A stretch of DNA of 64,000 nt from Bostrychus sinensis (taxonomy: Eukaryota; Chordata; Actinopteri; Gobiiformes; Eleotridae). Location: contig CM036250.1 in NCBI GenBank assembly GCA_020698575.1, positions 24,750,000-24,813,999 of the forward strand. Direction: 5' to 3'. Below, in pieces: positions 35,901 through 46,171 of this stretch. The number at the start of each line of letters is the position of its first letter. Position 1 is the stretch's first letter. The notes below the pieces were generated by a model. That model saw nothing but the letters and a program-made list of their open reading frames with translations, did no database searches and had not been told where the DNA came from. The position numbers were made by a program, and so were the translations under genes.

Positions 35901-38900
35901 ACATAGATAAAATCTTACAACATGGAACAAAGAAACATAAAAAATCAGGAACAGGCAGCCTATTGAAGTTAAAAGATCAAATAAGGAAAGCTTGAACTCC
36001 AACTGCCAAATTTCAAGCAACTTGTAAAACACAACATCAGAAATGTATTGATTAAGGCTTTGGCAGTCAACCCCAGGTGGTAACATCCTATCACTCAACT
36101 TGTGGCCTCAAACTTCAGATCAAATTGGGACACGCTACCTCAACTGACCCACTGACATCCACAAAGAACCACCTCGACAGTCCTTTTGTGTTCCTTTATT
36201 TGCATGCTGTGGTTCAAAGAGGCATGCAGTGCAACATCTAGACCGGCTTCAAAATATTCTGGCCACATTTTTACTTGACAAGATGACTTGAAAATGCATA
36301 CTGATTGACTGTGCATTGGAAAAGCCTACTTTCTGTGCCAGTCTCAAAACCAAATAAATGGAGAGGGTTGCACCAGGAAGGGCATCTGACGTAGAAAAAA
36401 AAAAAAAGAAAAAGAGCCAAATTTATGACAGATCAAGGGGATAGAGGATTTTCTGTGGTGAGAGGAGAAAAGCCAAAAGTAAAGAAGAAGTTTGTCCTGA
36501 GTAGCTGCCCAGTTAATTTCAGATAACTACAATTTTGGTTATTCTTCAGAAAAGTTATAATTCTTACTTTTGAAGTTATTATAGTCATAATCCATGTATG
36601 TTGACACAAAACCATTAAAAACCTGCAACATTTACACATTTAAACAACAGTCCGCAGATGAAAGCAGTGTCTGGGACCGATTTGACCCCGTGATGTGACA
36701 TGGTTATAACAAAATGGACAGTTTATACCGGCTTTTAAAAGCTTAATAGGGCACGGGCTCAAGGGGATTATTGTGCAGCTGCTGGAGGTCACAAAGGATG
36801 GCTGAAATTACCTTGAATGTGAACTGCACCAATCAGGTGCAAGGCAAATTCACAATTACCTCATTTATTTTAACCTTGAATTAAAACGTATTCTGTCAAA
36901 TTTTTTGTTTAGTCATGGCTGCTTATGACATCTTCATTCACAGCCACTTCCTGCACTAAAATGTTTATTTTGCACATATTTATACATAAAAATATATAGG
37001 CTACATATATATTTCCAACATGTATGTCATCATACAAACTGTCAACTTCCTGAATAAGTGTAAATATGAACTGTTGACAAAAAACATACTAGCATTCTCC
37101 TTGGGGAATGGGGAGGCAAAAAGCAATAATTTTAGCTAGCCCACACACATTTCCACTGTAAAAACAGATTATTATTACCTTAGCTAAGTTATATTGTTTG
37201 TTGAAATGTCACAGGTTACAGCAAAACAAGCTGTCATCAGAAATCACTTAGAGTTTGAACTATCTTGAAGGTGACCTTTAAACTGAGAAGCACGAGCTAG
37301 AAATCCCTGGTGGTATTAATGATGGGCAATACCACACTTTTTAGATTTGATACAATACTGATTACTTTTGGGGGGAATTTAGTTGATACCGATACCAGAG
37401 ACTCATGATTTCTTATTTCTTCTTAAATTATTTATAAAAAAAAAAAAAAAAAAAAAAGAGAGAGAAATACTTACCTTTGATGACAAATCTCACACTGTCT
37501 GACAATTTTAATAGTGAAAACAGCTAACTTCTTGTCACATGACATGTATTATATACCACAGTATCGATACTCCCATCACTAGGTGGTATGTTAGAATCAT
37601 ACAGTTACAATGTAACGTTAAATGCATACAGCAGAAGGAGGCAAAAAAGGAGGAAAAGGCTCCTGGAAGGCTCCTTTTTATGGAAAAAATCATCAGTAAA
37701 TATGATCCTTGCATATTCTGTAATTTAAAAAAATTAATCTGTTTTACATCTATTTTATGAATGTATTTATGTTACATTCTTTTGGTGTGAAGTTCAATAT
37801 TTATTTAAATCTTTGTGTGGAGTAGACATAAGCTTGGGAAAAATATTATTATTACTTTATAAATAATTTAAATAAAAAACATTTTTATATGGAATTTAAA
37901 AATTTTATATGGCAAACATTATATTTATTGTTGTAAATGGAAGAATGTTATATCATTTTCAAACATTAGAAATCATTCATTTAAAATATAGTACATAATT
38001 TAGTATACCCCTACTTTCACTATGTATATTTTACTAGTTTGTTTGTATTATTTGTCATATGTGATTGTTTTTTATATTATTGTATTGTTCTATTGTTGCT
38101 ATATAAAAAAAGTAATGGTAGTTTCCTCATTCTTATTAAATACTGCGCAAACTGCTATAAGAGCTGTGTTTGTCCCAGCATCATAGCTACCTACTTTCCT
38201 AATTTAGGTCACCTGTGCAACCGAGTATGATTAGTGTTAAGTGATGTGGGTAGTTATGAATGCTAAAGTCATGAGTGATGATGGGATACTTGCAGCTTTT
38301 TGTATCTTCGGTTGGTCCTGGCTTGGTGCTACCTGCACACATGAGGCAACACAAACTCGTGTCAAGCTAACAGCCCGCACAGGCCTACTGTAATGACAGA
38401 TCAGGTTAGCAAGCTTGTAACACTGATTTAACGCTAAGTTAGCTAATGATTGAGTTGTACAAAATGTAGTCAGGTAGGCCTAAATAACTTTTGCTAGAGT
38501 ACCTAGTTACCCATAAGAGCAGACTCATAAACTCTCTGGGGAAAAGATAGAGACATTAGACATGGTTCTTAACCCTTGTGCCCCAATTTTAAAAAGTTAC
38601 GTTTTTGTGACAAAAGTGTCCCCTTTACAAAATGTCATAAAATTGTATACATTCATATTTTTTTCTACTTTTGTTGCATAACGCTTTTAATCAAATTATG
38701 CCCTGATCATAAATGCCAAATATTTAATTCTTTTCAGATTTTTATTCCATTTTATGCCAGTGTATGTAATAGCATCTCAATTTTGAAATTAAATATTTTT
38801 AATATTCTTGATGCAAAGTGTTTTTTAATTTTATTACAGCCTTGGGTATGTCAAAGATTACCAACAACATTCATTTTTAAGGATAATTTTTTTCCTGTGC

Positions 38901-41900
38901 TTTGTAGAATCTAAACACTAACTCTCATTAAAACTGGTTGTAACTTTTTGTTACTACAAAAAATCCCAAATCCATCTAAATACATCTTTTTACGAGATGC
39001 TATTACATACACTGGCATAAAAAGAGTTAAAATTCTAAAGATATTAAATATTTGATGAATGTCTATGTTTTTTTATGTTGCTTTGTGACGAGGACACTTG
39101 TCACTTAACAGGAGCAATGTAATAAATTTAGTTTGCAAGTGTAAAAACTAAGTAATATTAGATTTGTGTTTAAAATATAAAAAAATTGTGATAAAATACA
39201 CATCAAATTTCATAGAAAAAGTTACAACCATGGCAAAGATATAAAAAAAATAACATTTGAAAAGGACACTTTTGTGCTCATTAAGGCACAAGGGTAAAAA
39301 AGTTGTCCTTTTAACAGCCAACGTTAAGTGTTTTAACCTATCAAGAGCAGATAAATAAAACAGGCCTACATCCATCAGTCTATGGGCAGATCTTGTCAAA
39401 CTTTCAGATGTGTCTGTAAGGCCAAACATTAGCCTACCCTTTGAGTCTAAAATCAATTTTCACTTGTGCAGCCTCATCACATAGAAACAACAGATCTGTT
39501 CCTGGTGAAAATTGGTGTCTGTGTTAAACTCTGCAGATAATGAGGTTATTCTTCCTCTGTGTTCACAGGTTCAAGACTCAGCTGACACAGAGATAGCAAT
39601 GTGATATCCAGTCAGCTGCCTTTGCTGTAATTGGAGCAAGGGGATCATTTGAATGTAATTACAATGGTGTAAGTAAAACGAGTTTGTGTTTGAACTTAAA
39701 GCTGTAACTCTTCACACAGTAATGGGACAGATTCTGGCCGCAGAACTGAATGAATGGGCTGTGGGCAAACTCCACTCACTCCACTGCAGCATAACTAATA
39801 TCAAGCGCAAGTGTATAAGAGCACATGCATAAAGCACATTAATGCACAAGATGCACGGACCTCTTTAATCCAACTTAGATAGTGTGACCTCCTCACTCTT
39901 TTCATGGAGTATTTACTATTTCAAACACTCTTTTGAGCTGCTATTGAGATTTCGCTCAGGGGATTACACAAATCATTGATGCGGCTTAACTTTTTGCTCT
40001 GGTCACCTACAGTCATGTAAGCCACAAACAGTCACAAACCAGTGTACTCTTTGAGCTGGTCCCAAGCATGATAAATCAACAAAATTTAATACATTTATAT
40101 GTGAATCACTACACACTGAGAGGCAGATGATGTCCTGTGGCAACCCCAAAAGGGATGCATCATTAACTTAACAAAGAGAAAATATACTCAGTTAAAAAAT
40201 GGCATATCCCGAGATCCCATAATTAAGTTCCCTTGCACAGTTTCTTTCAGAATCTTATGAATTTTTGTAGTCTCTAACCTTGACCTTGCATAGTCAGTGG
40301 GGATCTGTATTATAGCAAAAGCAGTGTTTTGACTTGGCTTCAGTTGCCTCATACTTTGTGGCTCTATACTGTCAGTGTAATGGCGATGGTGGAGGTTCTG
40401 CATTAACGTATGGGTAATCAGACAAATTGATTGAAACACCAGTGGATGAACCAAGAACATCTGGCCAGCAGATTAGTTCATGTTGGTGATGAGTTAGTGT
40501 GTGAGAAGATCAGAGGCTTGTGAGTGAAAAAAAAACAAATTATATAATAATAAGTGTGGCATTGATAAACATGATAAAATTATTAAATATACAGTTCACT
40601 ACTTAGCTGCATTTACTGTCGCACATCACTACAGTAGTATTGTGGAAAGTCCATTTATTTTAGTAGTTCAATTCAATGTTAAATGCATATAAATTGTAAT
40701 TATTATGTAATAGACTAATTTTAAGATACTGAATTATCGTTTTCATTTACTGAAAGCCATAATTAACAATTAAATACACACATCTATGATATGTGGCCAT
40801 TGTAGACTCTCTGTAGACAGCTCAACTTTAATCATTACGATCTTACCCTTCAGCCTTGCCTTTGCCCACACTGGTGTTTTTATATCAGTTAAAGTTATAC
40901 CAAAACAATGACATTTACATGACCTTTGTTTATCCTCCTGCAGTTTATAGCTCCAGCTTTTCCAGATGATACCAGCTGACTTTAGTGGCGTCAGTCCATT
41001 TTAAACCCAGTGACTCCAAAATGTGGGAAGTGGCTTCTGTTGAGTGTTGAGTTGGTAGAATGTAATTCTGATGTATATGGACTGTATGTGAGCTGGATAG
41101 TCTGTGAAAAATGTCACTACCTGGGTGTCTGTGCAGATTGCCATCACGATTGCCTCAAACAAGGCATAGTGAAAGTGCCGCCGTATGACTCAGTGGTAGA
41201 GCTGCGGCGCATGTACAAGGCAACTACAGCCTGCCTCAGTGTCATGGGTTTGAGTCTGGACTTTGCCGAATGTCTCTCTTCACTCTCTCCCTGAATTCCT
41301 ACTATATTCTGTCCTATGAATAAAGCCTAAAAAATTGCCAAAAATGATCTTTAAATAGTGAAAAAGATAGTAGAGGTACTTCATCTGCCTCGTAGTGTGC
41401 AGTGATTTGCAAATGGATTTGGCATAGGGTTTCCTGACGCAACCCTTTCCATTTATCAGGGCTTAGGACAGCACGAAGAGTAGCTTCTAGCACTTGTGGC
41501 TGAATTAGCTGTAGTTCATAAAGAACTGGGAACTTAAATACTGTTAAATACTCAAAACAATTTCACAAATGAGTAACATGACCACAGACAGTCTATTAAA
41601 CAGTATGCTCAAGGACTGTGTGATTATTACATTTTGTCATTACACTTTCATTACACATTGCTTCAAACTTAGCTCAAGAGAAGTTTATGCATAAATTGTA
41701 CCATGCTGTATACACTTTCACGCATAAACCCGCCTCTAATAATACTTCACTTCCATGGAGTCTTAGTGTGGATCGAAACCATGATCTTTAAAATGCAATG
41801 TCATCCAGATCCTATGGTCTGTCGCTATTAAGATGATAGACCTTGCCACAGACATGATCTACCCCCACTAACCATCTGCATAAAGTATCGTAGCAATGTA

Positions 41901-43317
41901 GTTCTGGAGTCACAACACAGTAATTAAAAGGCTAAGGTTATTCATTGACTACTTTTGACATAAGTGACCTAAGTTGACTAACAGCTTGCTAACTTGGGAT
42001 TACATTTAACAAAGATTTAAGACAACTTCAGCGGTCAGTCTGTTCACTAACCATAAAATAGAAATGAACATCTGTCCTTCAAAGTAACACATATTCTGGC
42101 ATTTTGAGCATTAACCTTTTTCTTTTCGCAATTTATTATTTAAAAAAGCCAGGGTAGGTGGAGTGTAGAGAACAGATAAGCTGAATTTTTCAAAACAATA
42201 TAAAATGTTATCTCTGGATCAAGTATTGCTGGGTTACAGATAATGTCACAACAGTCTATTGGTCTGTAGTGTTTAATTGAGATGGGGGCAGGCTAAATGT
42301 CTATTATTAATATGCAGATTTTTTTGGTGTGGTTGGATAAATAGAGTAAGATCATGGACCTTGTGACTAATGTAAATGATCAGTTGCAACACTTGTTAGT
42401 TTTCCTTTTGGACATTTCTTATTGTGTTTTGTACTTTTAAATTTGCCTTTTTTTCTGTAAAGCACTTTGAATTGCTCTGTGTATGAATTGTGCTATACAA
42501 ATAAACTTCCCTTGCCTTGCCTTCTTAGGAAAATAGCTTAATACTTATACGGGAATTCTGGCTCTAGCCCCCAACTGAGAGTGCCACATCCTAGAATCTG
42601 AAAACAACCAACACATTGCTTTTTTAAGTACCTCCTGTATTTTGGTGTTTTTTGGGAATCAGTTGTTAATTAGATATTTGAGAAAAAACATATATTGGCC
42701 TGCTAATCCGCACTCCTGGAGTAAAATGTTAAAATGTAACTTTTGGCCTGAGGGTTGCTGCAGCGATTTCCCCAGATGCTCTGCAGGGGCCACAGGCCAC
42801 AACAACCATCCCGACCTCAGACTGAGACTCAATCTTTTGACCTGTGACAGACATATTTCTACAGAAAGGAAATGGAGTGTCTACGGAATGACGGTTCAGT
42901 TTCAGGAGGTAAGACAAGACCAAAGACCAGATCACAGTCCAAAATCTTCTGTTTAATCATATTCAAGTTCACATGTGTCTATTCCTACTTAGGGCTGAAA
43001 GATTTTGGAAAGAAATCTAAATGCATTTTTTTAAACAATATTGCAATTTGTTATGCAAATGTTTTCCTTCTGCATTAGTCTACAATCACACACAAATGTC
43101 GCACAAAGTTATATGAATGGCATACAGTATTTTTTTTTTAAATCATACTTGTCACGGAGTATTTAAAATTGTGTTGAATAATATTGTGATTGTACAAACA
43201 CAAGTCACTCAGTCACACATGCAACACACACTTCCTTATGAGGGGGCTGTTTCGTCACTCACCCTGGCTGTTGGGTCCCCCCTCTCCCTCCTCACAGTCC
43301 GTCACACTGTTCTGCAT
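23957..43317 (-). CDS. slc12a5: KCC2, neuronal K-Cl cotransporter (SLC12A5)
   Basis: Twenty-six coding exons, in order: 43317-43263, 33826-33735, 33655-33515, 33189-33043, 31769-31715, 31638-31508, 31116-30869, 30394-30183, 30092-29925, 29156-29058, 28688-28631, 28557-28383, 27809-27691, 27617-27519, 27243-27124, 27018-26914, 26626-26458, 26143-25948, 25845-25676, 25545-25414, 25304-25197, 24987-24871, 24792-24623, 24380-24366, 24272-24139, 24048-23957; 3327 nt, 1108 residues (human KCC2b 1116). The first exon MQNSVTDCEEGEGGPNSQG parallels human KCC2b. Landmarks: GVYLPCIQNIFGVILFLRMT (TM1), the glycosylated loop DNETITTKLW...NATCDEYFTNNNVTEIQG-like, EKEWGDGIRGISLSAARFAL, and the regulatory phospho-regions IQSITDSSRGSIRRK and RRMHTALRLNEVI, ending GGGREVITIYS. 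It extrudes chloride from neurons, which makes GABA inhibitory. Teleosts have a and b copies; which one this is cannot be told. Confidence 0.95.
24366..24380 (-). other. slc12a5: 15-nt microexon of slc12a5
   Basis: Flanked by CTGCAG and GTAAGT on the minus strand, the exon reads GGAGTGGGAAAACCT. It completes the previous codon as Pro and encodes Glu-Trp-Glu-Asn plus two bases of Leu, giving MKP-EWEN-LNQ, the same sequence as in human KCC2 (EWENLNQ). Skipping it would keep the frame. Confidence 0.85.
26685..26850 (-). repeat. dispersed SINE-like repeat, reverse copy in slc12a5 intron
   Basis: Reverse complement of the 14398 family: CTTCTGGGATTGCCACACCA, AATTTGCATATTGATTTGGC and CCTGGCACAACCCTC. 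It lies between coding exons 26626-26458 and 27018-26914. Confidence 0.6.
27950..28373. mobile_element. non-autonomous DNA transposon (MITE), 'CAGCTCTGGAA' family
   Basis: Inverted ends CAGCTCTGGAAAAAA at 27950 and the complement of CAGCTCTGGAATAA at 28360-28373; about 424 bp, no transposase. A second copy at about 45354-45746 shares GAGACCA(A/C)TGCAATTTA, AGCTCACAGACCATCAAGCA and GGTATAAAGTTACCCAACA-like blocks. The right end lies 7 nt from the donor of slc12a5 exon 28557-28383. Confidence 0.7.
28762..29000. mobile_element. probable MITE remnant in slc12a5 intron
   Basis: The left block (TTTAGTGGAAAAGTTTCATT, CAATAAAAAAAACTCATATA, TTCAGCACACACAGTG) is mirrored by a right block with TTTGTGTGAACTGAATACAT and ATTTGTGTTTTTTCTTGAAA, the layout of a palindromic DNA transposon. 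I recall a common fish element with this start. Boundaries are approximate. Confidence 0.4.
29183..29465 (+). repeat. L2-like LINE 3'-end fragment
   Basis: TCTCCCGCTTATTCCCGTTA, AGGGGTCAAAGG, CATTCACTCTCACATTCATA, GGGGCAATTTATAGTCACCA and GAGAGCACTAACC form the familiar 3' region of a LINE2-type element widespread in fish. It is diverged and lies between coding exons 29058-29156 and 29925-30092. Confidence 0.5.
30437..30838. mobile_element. mariner/Tc1-type MITE, 402 bp
   Basis: Left end GTACAGTACTGTGCAAAAGT and right end complementary to GTACAGTACTGTGGAAAAGT form near-perfect 20-bp terminal inverted repeats, followed inside by CTTTTAG/CTAAAA. No transposase remains. It lies in the slc12a5 intron between exons 30183-30394 and 30869-31116. 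Confidence 0.7.
31240..31376. repeat. hAT-like repeat fragment
   Basis: TAC/TTA-rich core and a terminal TTTACTTTCCACCTCTG as in the family with best termini at 46172 and 32671. Confidence 0.4.
32085..32693. mobile_element. hAT-like non-autonomous element interrupted by an L2-like fragment
   Basis: The right terminus CTAGTTACTCTCCACCACTG (32671-32690) is the exact complement of the left terminus of the 46172 copy. The body has the family's ATTACTCAGGTAGAAGTAAA, TACTACTAGCACTACTATTA and CTTGAGTAACAGTAAA phrases. It is split by unrelated sequence at 32225-32570. Confidence 0.6.
32225..32570 (+). repeat. L2-like LINE 3' fragment nested in a hAT-like element
   Basis: GTAAACTTTATTGTCCCC followed by GTGGGAGAAACCGGAGCACC, CAGAGGAAACCCACCCAGAC, AAACTCCACACAGAAAGG and GTGAGGTGAGAGTGCGAAAC is the well-known 3' region of fish L2-type LINEs. 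The hAT-like sequence resumes on its far side. Confidence 0.6.
33255..33430 (-). repeat. RTE-like LINE 3' fragment
   Basis: Minus-strand reading gives a decayed version of the same reverse-transcriptase C-terminus as at 34555-34703 (AAAGGGGAGACCTATGG for the 'RPKERFMDV' block), followed by a tail complementary to TTGCCACAGTAAATCATCTG. That tail is shared with the SINE-like family of this window. It lies just inside slc12a5 intron 3. Confidence 0.5.
34555..35575 (-). mobile_element. RTE-like LINE 3' part, split by a younger LINE
   Basis: Two pieces of one decayed element flank 34713-35406. The right piece (35407-35575) encodes, with errors, a GVxRxDRxRNxY...GDKVRETRLRWFG...YIVRKML-like end of a reverse transcriptase frame. 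The left piece (34555-34712) continues with RRPRGRPKERFMDVMKEEMK and then the LINE tail. Family name is from memory. It lies within the 9.4-kb first intron of slc12a5. Confidence 0.6.
34713..35406 (-). mobile_element. 5'-truncated Rex3-like LINE insertion with open frame
   Basis: An open frame of about 225 codons carries the reverse transcriptase C-terminus typical of fish Rex3 (RTE clade): VEEFKYLGVLFTSEGRMEHE, GAASAVMRSLYRSFVVKKEL, SIYVPTLTYGHELWVMTERT, LLLHIERSQLRWLGHLFRMP, GRRPRGRPRTRWRDYVSLLA. The 3' end runs into GATG-type tandem repeats (plus strand CATCCATCCATC), as known for Rex3. The 9-bp CTCAGCATC is found on both sides (34704-34712 and 35407-35415), the target-site duplication. 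The frame is undamaged, so insertion is recent. It is not a host gene. Confidence 0.8.
36338..36405 (+). repeat. SINE-like repeat fragment
   Basis: GGAGAGGGTTGCACCAGGAA followed by GGGCATCTGACGTA, then an A-rich run. It matches the 44004 copy. Confidence 0.55.
37316..37582. mobile_element. MITE with TAGTGATGGG-type termini
   Basis: Left end TTAATGATGGGCAATACCAC and right end complementary to TAGTGATGGGAGTATCGATA; the internal part has GATACCGATACC and a 24-nt poly(A) run. About 267 bp without coding capacity, in slc12a5 intron 1. Confidence 0.5.
38573..39294. mobile_element. 722-bp fold-back element
   Basis: Termini CCCTTGTGCC (38573) and GGCACAAGGG (to 39294) are perfect inverses. Inside, 38750-38778 and 38994-39022 are a perfect 29-bp inverted pair (arms contain ATGCCAGTGTATGTAATAGC), and sequence outside both arms also pairs imperfectly over long stretches (ATTAAATATTTG against CAAATATTTAAT). 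No transposase. The whole element is one long imperfect hairpin. Confidence 0.7.
40105..40160 (+). repeat. SINE-like repeat, 3' end only
   Basis: CACTACACACTGAGAGGCAG followed by ATGATGTCCTGTGGCAACCC matches the 3' part of the 44535 copy. Confidence 0.45.
41189..41265 (+). repeat. tRNA-like SINE head
   Basis: TGACTCAGTGGTAGAGCTGC resembles a polymerase III A box (consensus around CTCAGTGGTAGAGC), and GGGTTTGAGTCTGG about 50 nt downstream resembles a B box (GGTTCGAATC). Spacing is longer than in a functional tRNA and no cloverleaf is evident, so this is more likely SINE-derived than a tRNA gene. Confidence 0.4.
41385..41520 (-). repeat. SINE-like repeat, reverse copy
   Basis: TGCAGTGATTTGCAAATGGA, TTTGGCATAGGGTTTCCTGA, CGCAACCCTTTCCATTTATC: reverse complement of the 44004-type family. 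Confidence 0.6.
42430..42520 (+). repeat. retroelement 3' tail with CCTTG repeats
   Basis: TGTAAAGCACTTTGAATTGC, TATGAATTGTGCTATACAAA, TAAA, then TTCCCTTGCCTTGCCTT: a very common fish retroelement tail ending in a short tandem repeat. The parent element upstream is too worn to define. Confidence 0.5.
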
Positions 43318-43900
43318 CCTCTCTCCTCCTCAGGCAGCTCACTCTGGACACCACTCTGGAGCTGGTTCCCTAAGACCAGTACCCTTGTTGTCACTCGTGC
43401 CTTGGTGAAAAAGCATTAGACAGGAATGTAGTAGATGATCCTGTCTTATTTTTTCCCTATCTCTAGTGGAGGTGGATGGAGAGTCTGCAGGGGAGCACAC
43501 AGTCTGTCACACTCTCATGCACGCTCCTGTGTCTCCGTGTGCACTTGCCCCCAGTCAGTTTAAGCCTGATGACTGCATTCATCATGTATTCAGAAGGTAT
43601 TATCTGCCTTGGTCCCTCCCCTTGTCCCCTCACGCATGTTCATCATCATCCATCTCATCAGGAGAGAGGGATTGACGAATATGAACAGACTCATGTCAGA
43701 GCTGCCTTCTGAGATTAAGCATCTCTTTTGATGTTCTTTTCAGACTGGCTCCATTTCATTTCAGTGCATTCATTCTTCCTTTTGTGATTATTGCCCCCTG
43801 CGTCTTTCTTTTTGTATTTGTCTCAGCCCATTATCTGCACAACTGCTGCAGGCTGTACTTTTATGATGCTTGCTTTAAAACGCATGGCTCCCATTGGAAG
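43318..43900 (-). promoter_or_regulatory. slc12a5: slc12a5 5' UTR and promoter region
   Basis: The sequence upstream of the ATG at 43317 is the most CT/GC-rich stretch of the surrounding 20 kb (minus strand GA-rich), consistent with a 5' UTR and TATA-less promoter. No alternative KCC2a-type first exon was found. Confidence 0.4.
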
Positions 43901-44003
43901 TACACACTTGCACACAGCTAACCTTTTGGACTAGGGGACCCACAGTTATTACAAATAACACAATTACTACAAATTGATCTTTTTTATCTTATTTATCACA
44001 AAG

Positions 44004-44155
44004 GGCCACAAGAAGTTTACTCTTGTGCCAGTCCTAAGCCTGGTTAAATGAAGAAGGTTGCACCAGGAAGGGCATCCAGTGTAAAACCTATGCCAAATCA
44101 ATATGCAAATCACTGCACACTATAGGGTAGATGATTTGCTGTAGTAAGCTGAAAG
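44004..44155 (+). repeat. SINE-like repeat, full copy
   Basis: CCAGTCCTAAGCCTGGTTAA, GAAGGTTGCACCAGGAAGGG, CATCCAGTGTAAAACCTATG, CCAAATCAATATGCAAATCA and ATGATTTGCTGTAGTAAGCT. This is the clearest copy of the family. Confidence 0.65.
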
Positions 44156-44534
44156 GAAAGATGACTACAAATACTGATGACAGATGTTTTGCTTGTGATA
44201 TATTAATACATTACAAATATTTCCTATTTCTTGGTTTTAAGACGCTATTTGGACTGTGTGTGATATTTCCTCTCATAAAATTAGTATTATCAATTTTAAG
44301 AAGACCTACTTCATAGGAAGGTAATGTGGCACCAAACACATGTTAAAAAATTATGTAATGGCAGTATATGATAAAGGGAGAAGAAAGAAAATACTGTGGA
44401 AGAGGCTGATTGTGTAAAAGGTAAATTAGCAATGGAAAATGCTTCTTGGTGCTAAGAGTAATAATATATTTGTTTTACAATTACCAAGACCAGCTTTCCC
44501 ATGGCTTATATTATCCTGTATATTTAATCTATAT

Positions 44535-44680
44535 TGTAATCCAGCCACAAGGGGTCAGACCCCAGGTTAGATGGAGAGGATTGTTTAGAAGGCCATCTGG
44601 GGTAAAACATGCCAAATCAATATGTAAATCACAGCACACTAAGAGGCAAATGATTTGATGTGGTAACTTTAGAAGGGAAA
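44535..44680 (+). repeat. SINE-like repeat, second copy 0.4 kb downstream
   Basis: Same order of blocks as 44004-44155 (AGCCACAAGGGGTCAGACCC, AAGGCCATCTGGGGTAAAAC, AAATCAATATGTAAATCACA, GATTTGATGTGGTAAC), same orientation. Confidence 0.6.
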
Positions 44681-45353
44681 AAAACTAAAGGAAATAAGGC
44701 TATTTAATCAACAGTACAGCAGATTGTAATATTCTCTGTCTATCTTTGCTCTGTTACTAGGTTTATGGGTGCATTCATAATTGAAACCACTAACATGGCC
44801 TAAGCAGAACTTCTATTTAAAGGATTAGGTAGCAAAATGTTTTCTTACAGAATTACTTTACACTATTTGTACCTTTGCAATTTTTAGTGTCACTCTCTCT
44901 AGGTTGTTTAAGAAATTTTGCAATTGATCAGCCACATATGTATATGTTGTCTCTTGTGTTTTGAAAAAGGAAATGAAAGTAGAATTAAAGCATTAGCTGA
45001 ATTAACTGAATACAAAAAGTTACTGCAAATGACTGAAATGCATGTTGACAGGAAGATAAACCACTGGCAGGTAGATTAAAACCTTTATGAATAATATGGC
45101 TTATTGGATTACATAAAAAGACACGATTCATCACTATATAGACTTTCAGACCATTTCAGTTCTTAGCCAGTATTTCTGTTATGACTGTGGTCGGTAGAGA
45201 AGTAGACAGGAAATAAGAAAGACAAGGAATGTGGCAGAAATCCCCAGAACTGGATACACTGAATGCAATTACAGTTCAAATGAAAAATACTTCAATGCAA
45301 AAATAGTTCAGTTTTGATAATGAGGCAGAAATGTCTTTTTTGCTAAATGCATG

Positions 45354-45746
45354 CAGATCTTGAAAAAGAGACCAATGCAATTTATTGTTAAATCAGTCTC
45401 TCTTTGAGTCCCTCCATCCCAGGCCAGCAGTCTGTTAAATTCAGTTGCGCACCTCAGTCTGTTTTTTCAGCTCACAGACCATCAAGCAGAGAGAGTGGTA
45501 TAAAGTTACCCAACACCAATGTGGAAAACTGGTGGAGAGCAAGACACAGGGAAACTGTGATTACAGATCACAAATTACCAAAAATTACCTTTTTATTAGA
45601 ATCTCAGAGTTATGAGAAATATTGTCAGCAGGTCAAAAAAATAAGGCAAAGCGTTCAGTTTACCATATTGCTCATATAAAACATAAAACGTTATAAAAGT
45701 TCTGATCATTTTGCAGTGATGTCCTTTTTTCTTTTCTCCAGAGCTG
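45354..45746. mobile_element. second copy of the 'CAGCTCTGGAA' MITE
   Basis: Parallel to 27950-28373: GAGACCAATGCAATTTATTG, AGCTCACAGACCATCAAGCA, AACTGGTGGAGAGCAAG and a right end TCTCCAGAGCTGTA. The left terminus is worn. The surrounding 43.9-46.1 kb has no gene I can support. Confidence 0.55.
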
Positions 45747-46171
45747 TATACAGCATGTGTGGCCCCCTACTGGTGCACTGTCCCACCAGCGAGATGAAAT
45801 GTTTTCTAGTCTTATGATTGGCAGGGGGCCTGAAAGGCATCTTCATCTGGGCCAAGCGGCTTTAGCTCTTAACCCTGGGCCACCTCCCTGACTGCCTCCC
45901 ACCAGCTGCTGCTGCACATGTGGCTGGGCCTGTTGTACTACTGTTCACGGACTCATTCACACCATATTGTAAGAGGCCACAAGCACATTTAACACATTAT
46001 TTAAGTGGTTAAAGCCATCTGAAGAGACACAGGATACTTAAAAAATAAATTGCATTGAATAATATATGTTGCTGTAATCCTGGAGGACTAAGCCCATAAG
46101 GCGCTGCTGCTGAAATCCACTTTTTCCTGATCAAACACAGGTTGATCTCCTCCAGCAGTTCTAACGTGTGT

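Noticed and set aside
41189..41265. Functional tRNA gene
   Set aside because: A and B boxes are recognisable but spacing is off and no acceptor stem or cloverleaf pairs.
41010..41294. 94-codon frame with several cysteines (CEKCHYLGVCADCHHDC)
   Set aside because: It looks zinc-finger-like at first, but the frame runs through a tRNA-like SINE head and has no splice partners or family match I know.
42642..42956. 104-codon frame in slc12a5 intron 1
   Set aside because: No recognisable domain, no convincing start context, and overlapping equal-length frames on the opposite strand.
43466..43712. Small frames just upstream of slc12a5, and a second CAGTCTGTCACAC motif resembling part of its first exon
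   Set aside because: The complementary frame hits a stop after three codons (ATG AGA GTG TGA), so it is not an alternative KCC2 start; the match is too short to call a duplication.
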